This document shows positions 1 through 10,663 of a DNA stretch of 64,000 nucleotides, in pieces. Source of the DNA: Elymus sibiricus (Eukaryota; Streptophyta; Magnoliopsida; Poales; Poaceae); the NCBI GenBank assembly GCA_039707655.1, contig CM077667.1, forward strand, positions 154,546,642 to 154,610,641. Direction: 5' to 3'. The stretch's first letter is position 1; each line of letters begins with the position of its first letter. The position numbers and the translations under genes are program-made. The notes beneath the pieces were generated by a model, which had not been told where the DNA came from, searched no databases, and worked only from the letters and a program-made list of their open reading frames with translations.

Positions 1-180
1 TGTCGGGGGTCGGGGGTCAGGGGTCAGTGCCGTCGGGAGTCAGTGGCGTCAGGGGTCAGTGGCGTCGGGGTCCGGTGGCGTCGGGGGTCAGTGGCATCAG
101 GGGTCGGGGGTCAATGGCGTCGGGGGTCAGTGGCGTCGGGGGTCGGGGGTCAGTGGCGTCGGGGGTTAGTGGTGCCTTTT
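1..180. repeat. 16 bp G-rich minisatellite
   Basis: The stretch consists of imperfect copies of a 16 bp unit close to GTCGGGGGTCAGTGGC, with a few shortened or extended units. Apparent proteins across it are repeat artefacts. Both G-runs and period suggest replication slippage inside the CACTA element. Confidence 0.85.
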
Positions 181-545
181 CTTCTTCCTCTTCTTCTTTT
201 TTTCCTCCTCTTCCTTTTCTTCTTCTTCCTCTTCTTCCCTTTCTTCCCTTTCTTCTTCTTCTTCTTCTTCTTCTTCTTCTTCTTCTTTTCCTTTTTCCTC
301 TTCTTCTTCTCCTCCTCTCCTCTTTTTCTTCTTCTTCTTCTTATTTTTCTTTTTTCTTCTCATCCTCCTCCTCCTCCTCTTCTTCTTCTTCTTATTCTTC
401 TTTTCCTTCTTCTTTTCCTTCTTCTTCTTTTACTTCTTCTTCTTATTCTTTTCTTCTTTTCCTTTTTCCCTTTTTCTTTTTTTCCTTCTTCTTTTCTTCT
501 TTTTTTCTTCTACGTTTATTATTTTCTTCCAATTTTCTTCCTTTA
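175..545. repeat. TTC-rich polypyrimidine tract
   Basis: About 370 bases are almost pure C/T on this strand, dominated by TTC and TCC triplets with short T-runs. There is no coding content; long Phe/Leu/Ser or Lys/Glu frames are by-products. Such strand-asymmetric tracts can adopt triplex structures. Confidence 0.9.
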
Positions 546-599
546 TTATATTTTTTATAACCTAATAAACTAACTTAACTAACTTAACAGAAAAACAAA

Positions 600-880
600 G
601 AAAAAAAGGAAGGGGGCGGCCGGTACTCACCGAAGGTGGTGGCGGCGGCGGGGGTGGCGGGGGCGGCCTGGGCAGCGGGCGGTGGGGGCGGCCCGAGCGA
701 CGGGGCGGCCGGGAGCGGGGACGGGGGCGCAGGCGGCGGGGCAGCCGGTGGCGGGGGCGGGGGCGTCTGGCGGCGGGGCGGCCGGGGGCGGGGGCGGGGG
801 CGGCCGTCGGCGAGTCGAGAGGGGCAGCGTGGGGGGATCGGGGTGAGAGAGAGTGTGTGTGTGTGTGTGTGTGAGAGGGG
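600..880. repeat. GGC-rich tract with (GT) microsatellite
   Basis: From about 612 to 835 the sequence is very G/C-rich with reiterated GGC/GGGGC units. A (GT)10 run follows at 853-872. This is low-complexity content of the CACTA element, not a gene. Confidence 0.8.
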
Positions 881-904
881 TGGGGAGTGGTCGGGCCGAC
901 GCCG

Positions 905-1200
905 TTATTAGCCGTCCTCTTTGCCGTCTGCCAGCGGACGACAAAGAGTCCCCAGGCAGACAGCAACGAGCTGGCAGACGGCCCACCAACCCCACGGGCC
1001 AGAGGGGCCTAGGTGGGCTCTTTGCCGTCTGCTTTTGGGCTCTTTGCCCTCAGCTGGCAGACAGCAAAGAGCGGACTGATGGCAAAAAAAATCTTTGCCA
1101 TCAGTCAGTTCTTTGCCGTTTGTTTCTTGGAAACTGGCGGCAAAGACGTTCTTTGTCGTCCGCCAGCAGACGGCAAAGAACTGGCAGATGGCAAATCCTC
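905..1200. repeat. CACTA subterminal inverted motifs
   Basis: At least eight copies of CTTTGCCGTC/GACGGCAAAG variants occur in both orientations, several paired head to head as short palindromes (around 919-948, 1019-1070, 1110-1138 and 1148-1180). In CACTA elements such motifs are binding sites for the element's own protein and are needed for transposition; here the function is inferred from family and position. Confidence 0.8.
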
Positions 1201-1214
1201 TGATTCCAGTAGTG

Positions 1215-1387
1215 TGTTATATTTGGCTCAGCATTATCTAAAAGAATGGTTTTTGAGTTTATATGTTGTAATGAGTGGTGCTTGACTATCGATGAATTGG
1301 TAATTCTTTCTGTCAACAATTTTATTTTACTTATTCTACCATTTTATTTGAAGTAGAAATATGCAACACCCGACAGTCTAGCCCCTC
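1215..1387. other. No gene seen
   Basis: AT-rich sequence between the CACTA end and the LINE relic. I see no repeat or coding signal in it. Confidence 0.5.
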
Positions 1388-1543
1388 TACAATCAAGAAG
1401 CGGAGTCGATCTCCCATATCCTAACTGAATTTGTCTTTGCAGTGAGATTTGGCACAATGTTCTCAGCTAATGGTCCACTTCAGCCGCTGCCTCCGCAACC
1501 CGACGATGCTTTCATTTCATGGTTCCAATCAGCTGCAGAATGA
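1388..1543 (+). pseudogene. LINE relic: zf-RVT (zinc-binding region after reverse transcriptase)
   Basis: The frame reads YNQEAESISHILTE and ends in PDDAFISWFQSAAE followed by a stop. This matches the region after reverse transcriptase in plant LINEs, where a Cys-His motif is followed by a segment like CVFAREIWHNVLS. The Cys of the ECVF-type motif is Phe here, and part of the REIWHNVLS segment is found in another frame at about 1441-1470, so there are compensating indels. It is a short decayed fragment, not a functional gene. The plus-strand direction agrees with the LINE RT fragment near 63.1-63.8 kb, but the two are unlikely to be one copy. Confidence 0.65.
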
Positions 1544-2041
1544 GCCGGCCAGGGAAAATCAAGGGTGCACACACTGAAATATTCTGTGAACGCAGATTTC
1601 TCTGCAAGTGGAGGAAATAAACATTGAAGCAAATCTCTATGTTGGTTGCCTCTGCATGCTTGCTTTGTTGATGTTCGGTCACAGACATGTAAATCTTTTC
1701 AGAATATTTAGTTTTCATTGTAAGACTCCCGTCATCTAGCTGCTTTCTTCTAATACAAGAGAACACTTTGGTGTGTTTGAGAAGAAGGGTATGTGTATGT
1801 CATGGGACATTGTGACATATGTGTCATTAGTTTTAGTATCATACACTTTGTGACAAGACTACAATGTATGAAGCAAAGAGCCATGAACAATCTCGCTGAA
1901 AGTTGAAGATTTTCCAATGTCAATCTCACTGAAAAGTTAAGGATTTTTCAATGATGTTAAATTACTTTTTTTGACGGGAATGTCAATGATATTATAAGGG
2001 GTGTCGGCTTCGTAGCAAAGCATGGGCGCATGTAGGATGTT
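1544..2041. other. No gene seen; contains a 33 bp tandem duplication
   Basis: Unclassified sequence. At 1888-1920 and 1921-1954 a unit starting CAATCTC and ending TTTTCAATG occurs twice in direct tandem with a few differences. Nothing else is recognisable. Confidence 0.5.
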
Positions 2042-2050
2042 TTGACAAAA

Positions 2051-2160
2051 GGGGAATTTGAGGATTTTCCCTATGTTTCCCAGCACTTCGAGGAATTGCC
2101 CTCGTTTTCCTTGTAACTGATTATTTGCCACAGCTTTGCCTACAGTTTGATGATTTGCAC
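2051..2160 (+). repeat. Left TIR of the MULE
   Basis: It aligns with the reverse complement of 2944-3046 with scattered substitutions and small indels, including shared TGTTTCCCAGCACTT and TTTGATGATTTGC blocks. Confidence 0.85.
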
Positions 2161-2943
2161 CCGCCACGACGGACCAACAAAAAATGTCTAAAACGCCCCT
2201 GCAATACGCATGATCGAGCCCCATCTCTCCTCTTTCCCGGCACTGACCAAATCGCGGCAAGCGACGGCGGTGACTTTCCCTCCCAAGCATCGGGCGACGG
2301 TGCATTGTTGCGGTGGAAATCTCTTCGACGGAGATTACCTAAACAACGATAGCGACCAAGAGGCTAGCTGCACTTCTCCCTGTCCCCTTCTCCGAGGCCC
2401 TGCCTCGGTCCATCTCCTTCAACTCGCCTCTCTCGACTGTAACTTGGTGGCGCCGGCTTCGGCCACTTGCACTGCGTGGTGTACGAGCGGTGGATCCAAC
2501 GACCTGAACAGCGGCACGGACAAGCAGCAGCTAGCGGTGGCATGGACAAGCTGCAACAAGCAGCAGCTACCGGCAGCGTGGACAAGCAGCAACGACATGG
2601 TGAGCTTCCAGGGCGCGCGACTATGCAAGATAGGCCCGACGGCTGTGACCAGCAACCACCTCCGTTGTTCTCTTTTTTCAGTAAAGTATTGTGCGACTGA
2701 ACCGAGAGACGCAATACTAGCAATCAATTTTCTTGATTTCTACTTCAATCAGTCAAAGTTTGTTCTGGCTAGCTTCTTCCAATGATTTCTATGATGTCCA
2801 TGCCGAATTCATGTCTATGTAGTTTTGTGGCCATGTCTCGTATTCGCCCACGCAACAAGCAGACAAAGGGAAATCTGAATTGGAGGGTAAATTGGTCATC
2901 CGTCTTGCCGCGTATTCTAAAAACTGAGTGAAGCGGTTAAAAG

Positions 2944-3046
2944 GGCAAATCATCAAACTGCAGCAGAGCTGTGGCAAATTATCAGTTACAAACGAGGGTA
3001 ATTCCTCAAAGTGCTGGGAAACATGGGGCAAATCCTTAAATTCCCC
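2944..3046 (-). repeat. Right TIR of the MULE
   Basis: Inverted counterpart of 2051-2160. The outer edge is fixed by the AATTCCCC end and the adjacent 9 bp duplication. Confidence 0.85.
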
Positions 3047-3266
3047 TTAACAAAAAGAGGATTAAGCTGAATGAACTTTTTGGTTACGACAAATCTTGAG
3101 AACATCACTTAACTATGGAAAAACCTTCCTATCTATAGTCTGGAGAGACGCTAGCGTCAGACCACTCAAATGTTGTCGATTCGATCAAATCTAACGTTTA
3201 AGATTTTGCTTCGTATGTAAATAAAAAATAGAAAAAATCCCATCTGACTAATTACCCGGAATCCCC

Positions 3267-3795
3267 GTGCGTAATCATCTCTCTCCCAAATCCTCCCGAC
3301 TTCATCGTCCTCGTCCCCAACCGCACGCAACGCACCGGACTCCTCGCTCGCCTCACGCAGATCCCCTTCTCCGCCCGCCTCGTGCGCAGCTGCCTCTTTC
3401 CCTCTTCTTCGCCCAGCAACACGGTGATCTCACCGGCCAGCTCCGCCCCTGCTCCTCCTTCGCTCCTCGTCGCGCAGGTGTGTCATCCTTCCTGGCATTA
3501 CGGGGTCGAGCCCCACATCCTCAACTTCGATTCATGCTTCGCCGGGCTTCTCATTGGTAGAATCGGCTGCGTTCGGGGTTGCACCCTGCTCACCGGCTCA
3601 CCGCCGAGCTCGCCTGCCACATGTCCGCCTCTGTTCTTTGCCAGGATCCTACCCCCGCCACACTCATACCTGCTGCATGTCTCGTGTTCGGAACACGCAG
3701 ACGATAGCACAAGTCGCCCCCCTGCACCATCCTCATCTGACCTAGGGTTTGAGTCATTTCAACTTGATACATTTAATTTCTGCAATGGTAATTGA
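3267..3795 (+). other. Gene-like GC-rich segment near the Helitron 5' end
   Basis: The C-rich sequence resembles a grass 5' UTR and first exon, with open frames of 97 and 137 codons in two phases, then gives way to AT-rich intron-like sequence. I do not recognise a domain. It may be a captured exon or merely Helitron leader sequence. Confidence 0.3.
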
Positions 3796-4929
3796 TTTGT
3801 GTTCTGAGTATTGATTGTTATCTGTGTTCATATCTTTGGTTTGTTCTGTTGGGTGTCAGTTTGTTCTATCTAATGTCTACTGGATCACTAATCATCAACG
3901 AAATTCCGTGAATTTGGTATGCATGTCACACAAATATGCATCCCCGTGTTGGGGCAGTATTAGTTTATGTTCAGATTTCCGTGCTTCCAACTAATACTAA
4001 TTCTGTTCCTAGATCAATCTTTCCATGCTTCTTACTCAAGGAGCTTCCTAGTAAGATGTTTCATGTTGAGATAACAGGCTTTTCATGCTTCCTACTAAAG
4101 GAGTTCCAAATAATTTTACATATGCCTCTTCCGCCTAGATAGTTTGCTTCCATATACTTCAACCATTTTTTTTGGTATCTAGTTGACACAAACATTCATC
4201 CCCATGTTGGTAGCAATCTTACTTAATTTCTATTTTCAATTTTCTATGTTTTAAATTAAGACGAGCTATGTTAACATAACACATTTTCATGCTTCGTACT
4301 GTTAGGGCCTCCAAATTATACTTCATATGCTCCTTTGGTTACATAGAATGCTTCCATACTTGCCGCTTCAACTTTATTAGATTTTTATCTATGTCATTGC
4401 TATCACCATTGTAATATGCCATGCCCATAGTATATTAATTGTGTCTCTTTGGTATACTAAGTTTTCTTACATAGTCCTTGTTTCTACTTTTGTGTGTGTT
4501 TCTAATGTTCTATTTTTTTCAACACCATTTTAATCAAAATTCCGCACCATGTATGTTATGATAGATCAACTCATTGCTTCGTGTAAGCCATGCTTTCTAT
4601 ATTTTTTGTTTCGCATATGTTCCATATAGTACTATATTTTCTATGCTTCCACTGCCTATCATGTATGTTTTGATCAATCAAATCGCTCCTGTGTGTAAGC
4701 CATGCTTCCTACTTGTATGTTTCTCATATGGTTCATGTAGTAGTGAATTTTCTATTTATCTCAATTTTATACGCTTTGACGGCTGATCATGTATGTTTTG
4801 ATTGATCAAATCACTCCTACGTTCCTTCAAGTAGGCCATACTTATCTCATTTTTCTATCCCTCCATTGCATATCCTTTATGTTGTGATAGATCAAACCAT
4901 CTCTCATCTCATGTGTGCTTCTTTTGTTC
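3796..4929. repeat. AT-rich intron-like stretch with imperfect reiterations
   Basis: Imperfect copies of a module containing CATGTATGTTTTGAT-CAATCAA and GTAAGCCATGCTTCCTA recur near 4545-4625, 4665-4735 and 4785-4850, and TTCCATGCTTCTTACT-type phrases recur near 4020-4110. No coding sequence is seen. Confidence 0.5.
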
Positions 4930-5340
4930 AGATGTTTTGCGCTACACCACGCCAACCATGCATTATTGGTGTCTCAAACACCTCGCACTGACCTCTCCCC
5001 ACAATGTTGACAGTGTCAATTTGAAGGCGATGGAGGAGACAGTGGAGACATGGGCGGAGACAGTGACCAAGGCCCTCCATGAGGTTGTCCTTGTCACGTA
5101 GTCCATCGACTTGGCGACACATTTGCGCCCATGCTTGAATGCGTGAGCTCTATGTTATGCCACCATGCAACCAAGAAGGATATCACCGTGCTACAATTAA
5201 TTGATGGTGTTGGAGTCCCACTGCTTGCTTGCTGCCATCATGAAGGCAACAACTTCCTTTCGGCAATCTTCCGCGTATGCGTTCCCTATCGCGGCCACTA
5301 CAGCCCGAGACAATCCGCCTTATATCATATTTTTGTTGTA
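4930..5340 (+). other. Exon-like segment inside the Helitron
   Basis: A less AT-rich island begins right after a TTTTGTTCAG acceptor-like site (4921-4930). It has an open stretch rich in Glu, Thr and Val around 5025-5098, then further open frames. I do not recognise the protein. It is probably a captured exon. Confidence 0.3.
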
Positions 5341-5878
5341 ATATAATTATTTTCCGTTGTTTTATTGTATTAGGGTGATGTTGCATCGAAGCAGACTCCG
5401 TTTTCTTTGGAAGCAAGATTTTGTTTGCTTCGAAACAATGTATAATTTATGTTTTAAGCAAATTTAATTGTTGTCCACAGAAGCAAATACAAGTTGCAAT
5501 GGAAGCAAATTTTCTTGTCAACATAAACAAATTCTTGTTGTGTGACACAAATTTCTATTAGATCGAACACACATTTCAGGTCAATCAAAACAATTTTGGT
5601 TGTAGTTGAAGCAGATTAACAAGTTGCAGGAAGCAAATTAACAAGTCAAAGGAAGCAAATACTATATGATATGGAATCTTGTAAAAGGAAGCAATTTATT
5701 GGAAGCAAACGTAATCATACAGAAAACATAGAAGGTTGCATGTGTGGGCCGCACGTTTATGAAAAAAATCTGCAGATTAGGAATCTACTTGAGGAGGAAC
5801 AAACGGCAGGAGAGAGGTGGTTAGCGAGGATACGGGATCGAGCTAATTTAGCGGGAGCAGGTATGACGAAACACCTAA
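5341..5878. repeat. GGAAGCAAAT-rich region of the Helitron
   Basis: The word GAAGCAAAT or a close variant recurs at about 5480, 5500, 5620-5640, 5653 and 5690 in AT-rich sequence. No gene is seen. Confidence 0.45.
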
Positions 5879-6150
5879 GGGCATGTACAATGGTTGATAA
5901 GATAGTCTTATCTTAAGTCTTGCATGTAATTTAGAGATGACAAAGAAAATTGTCTACAATGGGTCATCTCTTAGCCTTATCTTCGATAACTAGTTATTCC
6001 TAAAAACGTGGTGAGACATATTGTGCTAAGAGATCACCTCTTGTCTTCTCTTAAATAAGAGAAGGCAATTTTTTTTTTCTGAGTTCTCTCTCCTCCACCT
6101 CATCATTTATCCTACGTGGCACACCTAAGATAGGACCATTGTACATGCCC
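5879..6150. mobile_element. PIF/Harbinger (Tourist-type) MITE, 272 bp
   Basis: The ends are a perfect 16 bp inverted repeat, GGGCATGTACAATGGT. TAA flanks both sides (5876-5878 and 6151-6153), matching the 3 bp TWA duplication of PIF/Harbinger elements. It has no coding capacity and lies inside the Helitron, so it inserted later. Confidence 0.9.
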
Positions 6151-6402
6151 TAATTAACGAATCAATCCAACAACAACCCACACACAGAATTCTACTAGCA
6201 GATACGACGACCTACATGCTTCCAATCCTACGGCCTTTCACTGGGCTGATGGATGCAAGGGATCAGTAGTCTGATCCCTAGCGGCTCCCTCTTAACTATA
6301 TCATTCATGCACATCTAAGCTCTCCCATTGCAATGCACTGGTCCATGAGCTAAGTACATGAAAAAAATATTTTTTCGTTGCAATGCATGGGCATTGTCCT
6401 AG

Positions 6403-9400
6403 TGTTAATTTAGTGCAAGGGATTGTTCAACGACAACAACAACTACTACCTGCTGTAAAATTGGAGGTCATGTTCGATATACTCTAACCACTAACATTGT
6501 ATTAAACCTCCACTAAGAAAACATTGTTTTAAACCAAACTAAGAACAAATGACCCGTGAATCTCGTACCGTCAATTTGAGGTTGTTGATTCGCAAAATAT
6601 ATAAATAAATAATCTTGTAGATGTTAGTGATGCCTTATCTAAGCTGATTTCAAAACTAAAAATGTTTTTTCGCAAAAGAAAAAAACTAAAAGTGTTTGGC
6701 TTATTGGGTTCTAAAATAGCATAGACTTTGACACAAGGATATTAGTTTTCAGAATTGATCAATTTTAGGGCCCATTCAGAACTCACCCCGCTTTATCAAA
6801 TCATCAAATTATGCTTCTTCTAGTCGAATCCGGCTTCACTCGTGGCCCTAAGGAGAGCTCCTATATGTCCGTATCTGTGAGGAAATGTCGAGGAAACACA
6901 CATAATTAGTGATTAGGCCGTGAGCCTAATTTGACCGATATTCTTCCGTCCATTTTTCCTTTTGATTTTCTCCAGAAAAATGATTGACTCGATCTTTTTT
7001 ATACATTTGGATAGATATGTGATCACTAGATTTTATAAAATGACCGGCAATTTTAAAATAGAATATATATTTTTAATCATATTTCCAAAAAATATTCCTG
7101 TTTTGAAAACATATTCACTTATTTTTTTTTAAATCATGTACTTGAAAAGTACCTCGGAGTCCCAAAAATGTTCATGAATTATAAAAATTCATCTGAAAAT
7201 AATAAAATATCTTGAATTTAAAAAAAATGAAATAAAAATAGGTTCTAAGATTTCAAAAACTATTATGTTTCTTATAAAACATTCATGAATTTCTGTATTG
7301 ATAAAATTTCCTTGGATTTCAAAACGTGTTCGTGTTTTTATAAATTATACGCCATATTCTAAAAAATCTTATAAAAAATAAAAAATGTTCATGAATTATA
7401 TAATATGTTGTAAAAAATAAATATGTTGTCTAGTTTTTAAAAATAATATTGAATTTCATAAACAATGAATGAAAAATGTTTGTGTATTCTAAAGATGTTT
7501 GTGCTTCTTAAAAGTTTGTATATTAATTTAAAAGTATTCCCTAGAAAATTAAAAAGAAAAATAAGTTTGTAGGAATATAAATAAATTATGTAAAAATAAA
7601 AAAATGAAATGACAAAAAGGAAAATCAAACAACAGAAAAAAAAAAGTGTAAAGAAAGGAAAACCGGTAACGAAGTAAACCATAACCCAAATAAAATCGTC
7701 CGCACTCGCCTCACACTTGTGGCCTGGGTAATGATGCATTACACTCTGTAATTCGTCGACATCTCGTGGCAACGAGCAGCACTTACGAGATATCGGCCAC
7801 ATGAGGGTTGCCAGTATTTCCAATTTGTCGCATCTTGCGACAAGTTGTTGACACATCGCAGTGCTTCTATGAGCCTGGCCTATGAAGCCAAACTTTTGTG
7901 AAACTTAAGAAGATTTTTAAAAATTTATGAACATTTTGAAATTTCCTTAGCAATATATAAATTTCGAAAACATAAATTTTAATTTTCTTAACATTTTGAA
8001 AATGGTCTAAGCTGAGTGGTCGATAAAATACTCTCAGCATACCAAGAAACACAAGGAAAAATACGTTTTTCTGTAGTGACAGAAGGATAGACGTGCAGAC
8101 GAATGGTTAAACAAGGAAGTAGCTGTCAAAGTAAAAAATAGAACTCCAAAAGAGGGTCATGACGTGCCAACTAGTGCCTCTACATGACTGTGATGTTGCT
8201 GACTAGAAGATTTAGCCAAAGTTACGGACAACCGAAGAGAGTCCAAATGTACTACTTCAGCATCTTTTATTAGTCCAACGTTGTCCTAGTCACAGTAACG
8301 TCAAATTCAGTACCTCAAGACAATGACAAATAACAGGGACCATCCCCGCAAAAAAAAAGAGACAAATAACAGGGACCAATGCTCAAAAGTACACCACTGA
8401 GGAATTAGGGAAGATGTGTGTGGAGGATTCGTGGGAACGATCAAAACCAAACAATACAATTCACCCCCCGTTGTCTGTGGATTGGTCTTTTTTGGAGGAG
8501 TATGGTACGTCGGTAGGTAGCTGGAATGATTCTGTGAAGACATGACGGCTCGGTCATTTTCTGGGCGTACCGGTATTTGTTTAATTACAATGACGCTCTG
8601 GAGACTAAGATCCACGCGTTGATGATCGGTATGACACTCGCCAGTCAACCTACAAAACTTCTAGTTATGGTTTAATGTGATGCTTCCACTGTCATATCTT
8701 GTTTCTTCAGTTCTAGCTTAGACCTTTAGGCTAATGGCCATTTAGTAACAGATGTGAAGTCTCTAATGATCGATATAGTGTTTATTCCCCAGAAATTGCA
8801 TAGGTCTTAGAATAGTGTTGTAGATTGCACAAGATATAGCTGCTTTGAGCGAGCTACGGTTGTGTGGCTCGATAGAGGACCCATGGCTGATATCTAACCC
8901 GATATGTCCACTGATATAGACCGATATGTAGGTGACCTAAATTCTTTATAAGAAAGCAGTGAAAATAAGATTATGCATTCACAACTTCATCATATTGTCA
9001 AGCTCACACATGATGTTTTATACATATGCATATAGAACGTATTGTGTTTAATTTTATAGTAATAATTTTGTGAATATATCTTAATAATATCTTAGTTAAC
9101 AAGTTAACAAACCAGGAATATAAAATTGCTATGCTAAAGGATTGACATCATACCTTTTGTTTTACTGAAAACACATGTTTTGAGTAAGAATAAAGAAAAT
9201 CACATATGTTTCCTCCGATATATCTACACATCGTCCAATATATCACCAAATATCCGACGTCCGATATGTCGAAGCCAAACTGATATGAACCCAATATCCA
9301 ATATTTTGAAACTTGATTGGAATAAACTACTTCTCGCACATAAAAAAACAGGGACCAAAAGATGGCAAAAAGAAAAATCATGCATTTGAGATATCCAGTT

Positions 9401-9740
9401 ATGTTTTGCAGAGAATAAAACCTAATGCTGACCCAATTCCTTATTTTTATCTACTTTTAGTTGAACTACTTTCCTAAACCCATCCTATGTGAAACTAATT
9501 CCCCCGAATATCTTTAACACCACATGCAGATTATATGAGCATATGCATTTGATATTTTCCCCAGTTTCTATTGCATGCAGATTACATGTGTACTACTCTA
9601 GCATCCTTTAGCTGTCCAATTCTCAATTATTATTCTTGAAAAGGAGGTTGAAACCCCGGCCTCTGCATCATAACGGTGCACACAATTATTATTAGTTATT
9701 ATATAGAAGATATAACAAATGCAACCACCATCGAACCATT
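6403..9740. other. Unclassified AT-rich repeat DNA without a gene
   Basis: From about 7000 to 7620 and 7870 to 8010 the sequence is built from reiterated A/T-rich phrases such as AATGTTCATGAATT and ATTTTGAAAA, a texture common in decayed Triticeae repeats. At 8325-8342 and 8361-8378 an 18 bp word (GACAAATAACAGGGACCA) is directly repeated. Around 8880-9310 words of the GATATGTC/CGATAT type recur. A 139-codon minus-strand frame at 7437-7856 is low-complexity hydrophobic sequence and not convincing. Confidence 0.5.
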
Positions 9741-9745
9741 ACAGT

Positions 9746-10586
9746 TGTCGGTGTACTAAGAACTAGGGGTCCCTAGAACCCAGACTTATGCCCGGCAGCT
9801 TCTTGCCGGGCTCGCACCAACCTCCGAGGCAAACCGAAGCCAAGACCAGAGCAAGGCGACCAGGCCCTCCACCAGGCGGAGTAGCCCGCCCACAGGCGCC
9901 CCCGGCAAGGATTCCAACCCGACAGGCCGCCGCTCCACCTCACCAGGGACGATTGTCTACATCGGCTGAGGTGTCGAGCGGGTAGGCGGGCAGGTGGGCA
10001 AGCGGAGCTGGCCGGGGCACGTGGCTACAACAGCGGGCATGTTGCAGCTTTAACGCCACCCGTCCCGCGGCATGGCAGAAGAATAAGAGGTAGCTGGGCG
10101 GACGACGTGGAAGGAGAGGCAGTCCTTGCCGGGAAACGTCGCCAGCGCGCCACCTCACGGCGCATTCAATGCGCCTGTCCTAGTCCGTCAGAGTTAGGTA
10201 TTTCCCACTACCATTCTGATGACAGCCCCTGTAGCTGTAAGAGCGCATTGTACGCCTAGTAAATTACCATTGTAACCTTTGTGGAAACCCCTTGAACTGT
10301 TAAAGGAGGCCCATGCCTACCTTGACAAAGGTCGACACCCTCTCCTTTTGCACGAGTAGCAGCACCTCTCGAGCATCCTTGCCGGGTGGCTGCGCCCTTG
10401 TATTTGGACCCAGATATACAAACACACAGACATGACATAGGGTTTTACGCTCCCGAGCGGCCCAAACCTGTATAAACCCTGCGTGTAGTCATGGCCGATT
10501 GATGCTCTTCATGCACTCGACGCCCCCGCCGAACCGTAAAGGGGCCTCGCCGGTCCCATAGATCGTTGTGAATCACACCCCCGACA
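9746..10586 (+). repeat. 5' LTR of Gypsy A
   Basis: It begins TGTCGGTGTACTAAG and ends CCCCCGACA. Where the 3' LTR has a good TATA box (TATAAAAGGA at 19081-19090), this copy reads TGTTAAAGGA (10299-10308), so the promoter of the 5' copy looks damaged. Confidence 0.9.
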
Positions 10587-10610
10587 TCTTTGGCGCGCCA
10601 GGTAGGGGGC
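10587..10610 (+). promoter_or_regulatory. Primer-binding site region of Gypsy A
   Basis: Three bases after the LTR the sequence TTGGCGCGCCAGGTAGGGGG begins, a form used as a tRNA primer site in grass Gypsy elements. I do not assign the tRNA. Confidence 0.6.
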
Positions 10611-10663
10611 GCCTCCCGTGCGCGAATCTTCACCGGCGTTTCTGCATGCTTTCGCCAACACCC

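Larger units (their letters stand above)
1..1214. mobile_element. Terminal segment of a CACTA (En/Spm) DNA transposon, cut by the window edge
   Basis: The segment ends at 1214 in CCAGTAGTG, which read inward on the minus strand gives the canonical start CACTACTGG. It is preceded by a dense set of inverted subterminal motifs of the TTTGCCGTC/GACGGCAAA type, typical of grass CACTA elements. The opposite end is not in the window, so element length, the 3 bp duplication (TGT follows at 1215-1217) and coding capacity cannot be checked. The rest is low-complexity filler, described separately. No transposase is visible here. Confidence 0.8.
2051..3046. mobile_element. Mutator-like element (non-autonomous MULE), 996 bp
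   Basis: The two ends are inverted repeats of about 105 bp (2051-2160 and 2944-3046), both starting GGGGAATTT. Flanking 9-mers TTGACAAAA (2042-2050) and TTAACAAAA (3047-3055) differ at one base and form a 9 bp target duplication, the Mutator superfamily size. No transposase is present. The interior (2161-2943) is more GC-rich and has an open frame of 191 codons at 2210-2785 that I do not recognise, plus a short CAG/CTG-rich reiteration near 2515-2600. The GC-rich interior could be captured host sequence (Pack-MULE), which the sequence alone does not prove. Confidence 0.85.
3132..6402 (+). mobile_element. Helitron (non-autonomous), about 3.3 kb
   Basis: The 5' end TCTATAGTCT follows an A (3131) and the 3' end is CTAG (6399-6402) followed by T (6403), matching Helitron insertion between A and T with 5'-TC and CTRR-3' ends. 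Just before the CTAG end is CGTTGCAATGCATGGGCATT, very close to the grass Helitron 3' signature, and CAATGC-ATGG-GCATTG there can form a hairpin. A subterminal inverted pair (3134-3165 with about 6264-6300, sharing GCTAGxGxTCAGAC) supports the boundaries. No Rep/helicase gene is present. The interior has gene-like GC-rich segments (3267-3795 and 4930-5340) separated by AT-rich intron-like sequence, suggesting captured gene pieces. Confidence 0.75.

Noticed and set aside
27..573. Long Ser/Phe/Leu-rich and Gly-rich open frames at the left edge
   Set aside because: They translate minisatellite and TTC repeats in several phases and have no coding character.
3267..5340. A functional host gene within the Helitron
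   Set aside because: The exon-like islands lack a continuous frame and a recognisable domain, so I keep them only as possible captured pieces.
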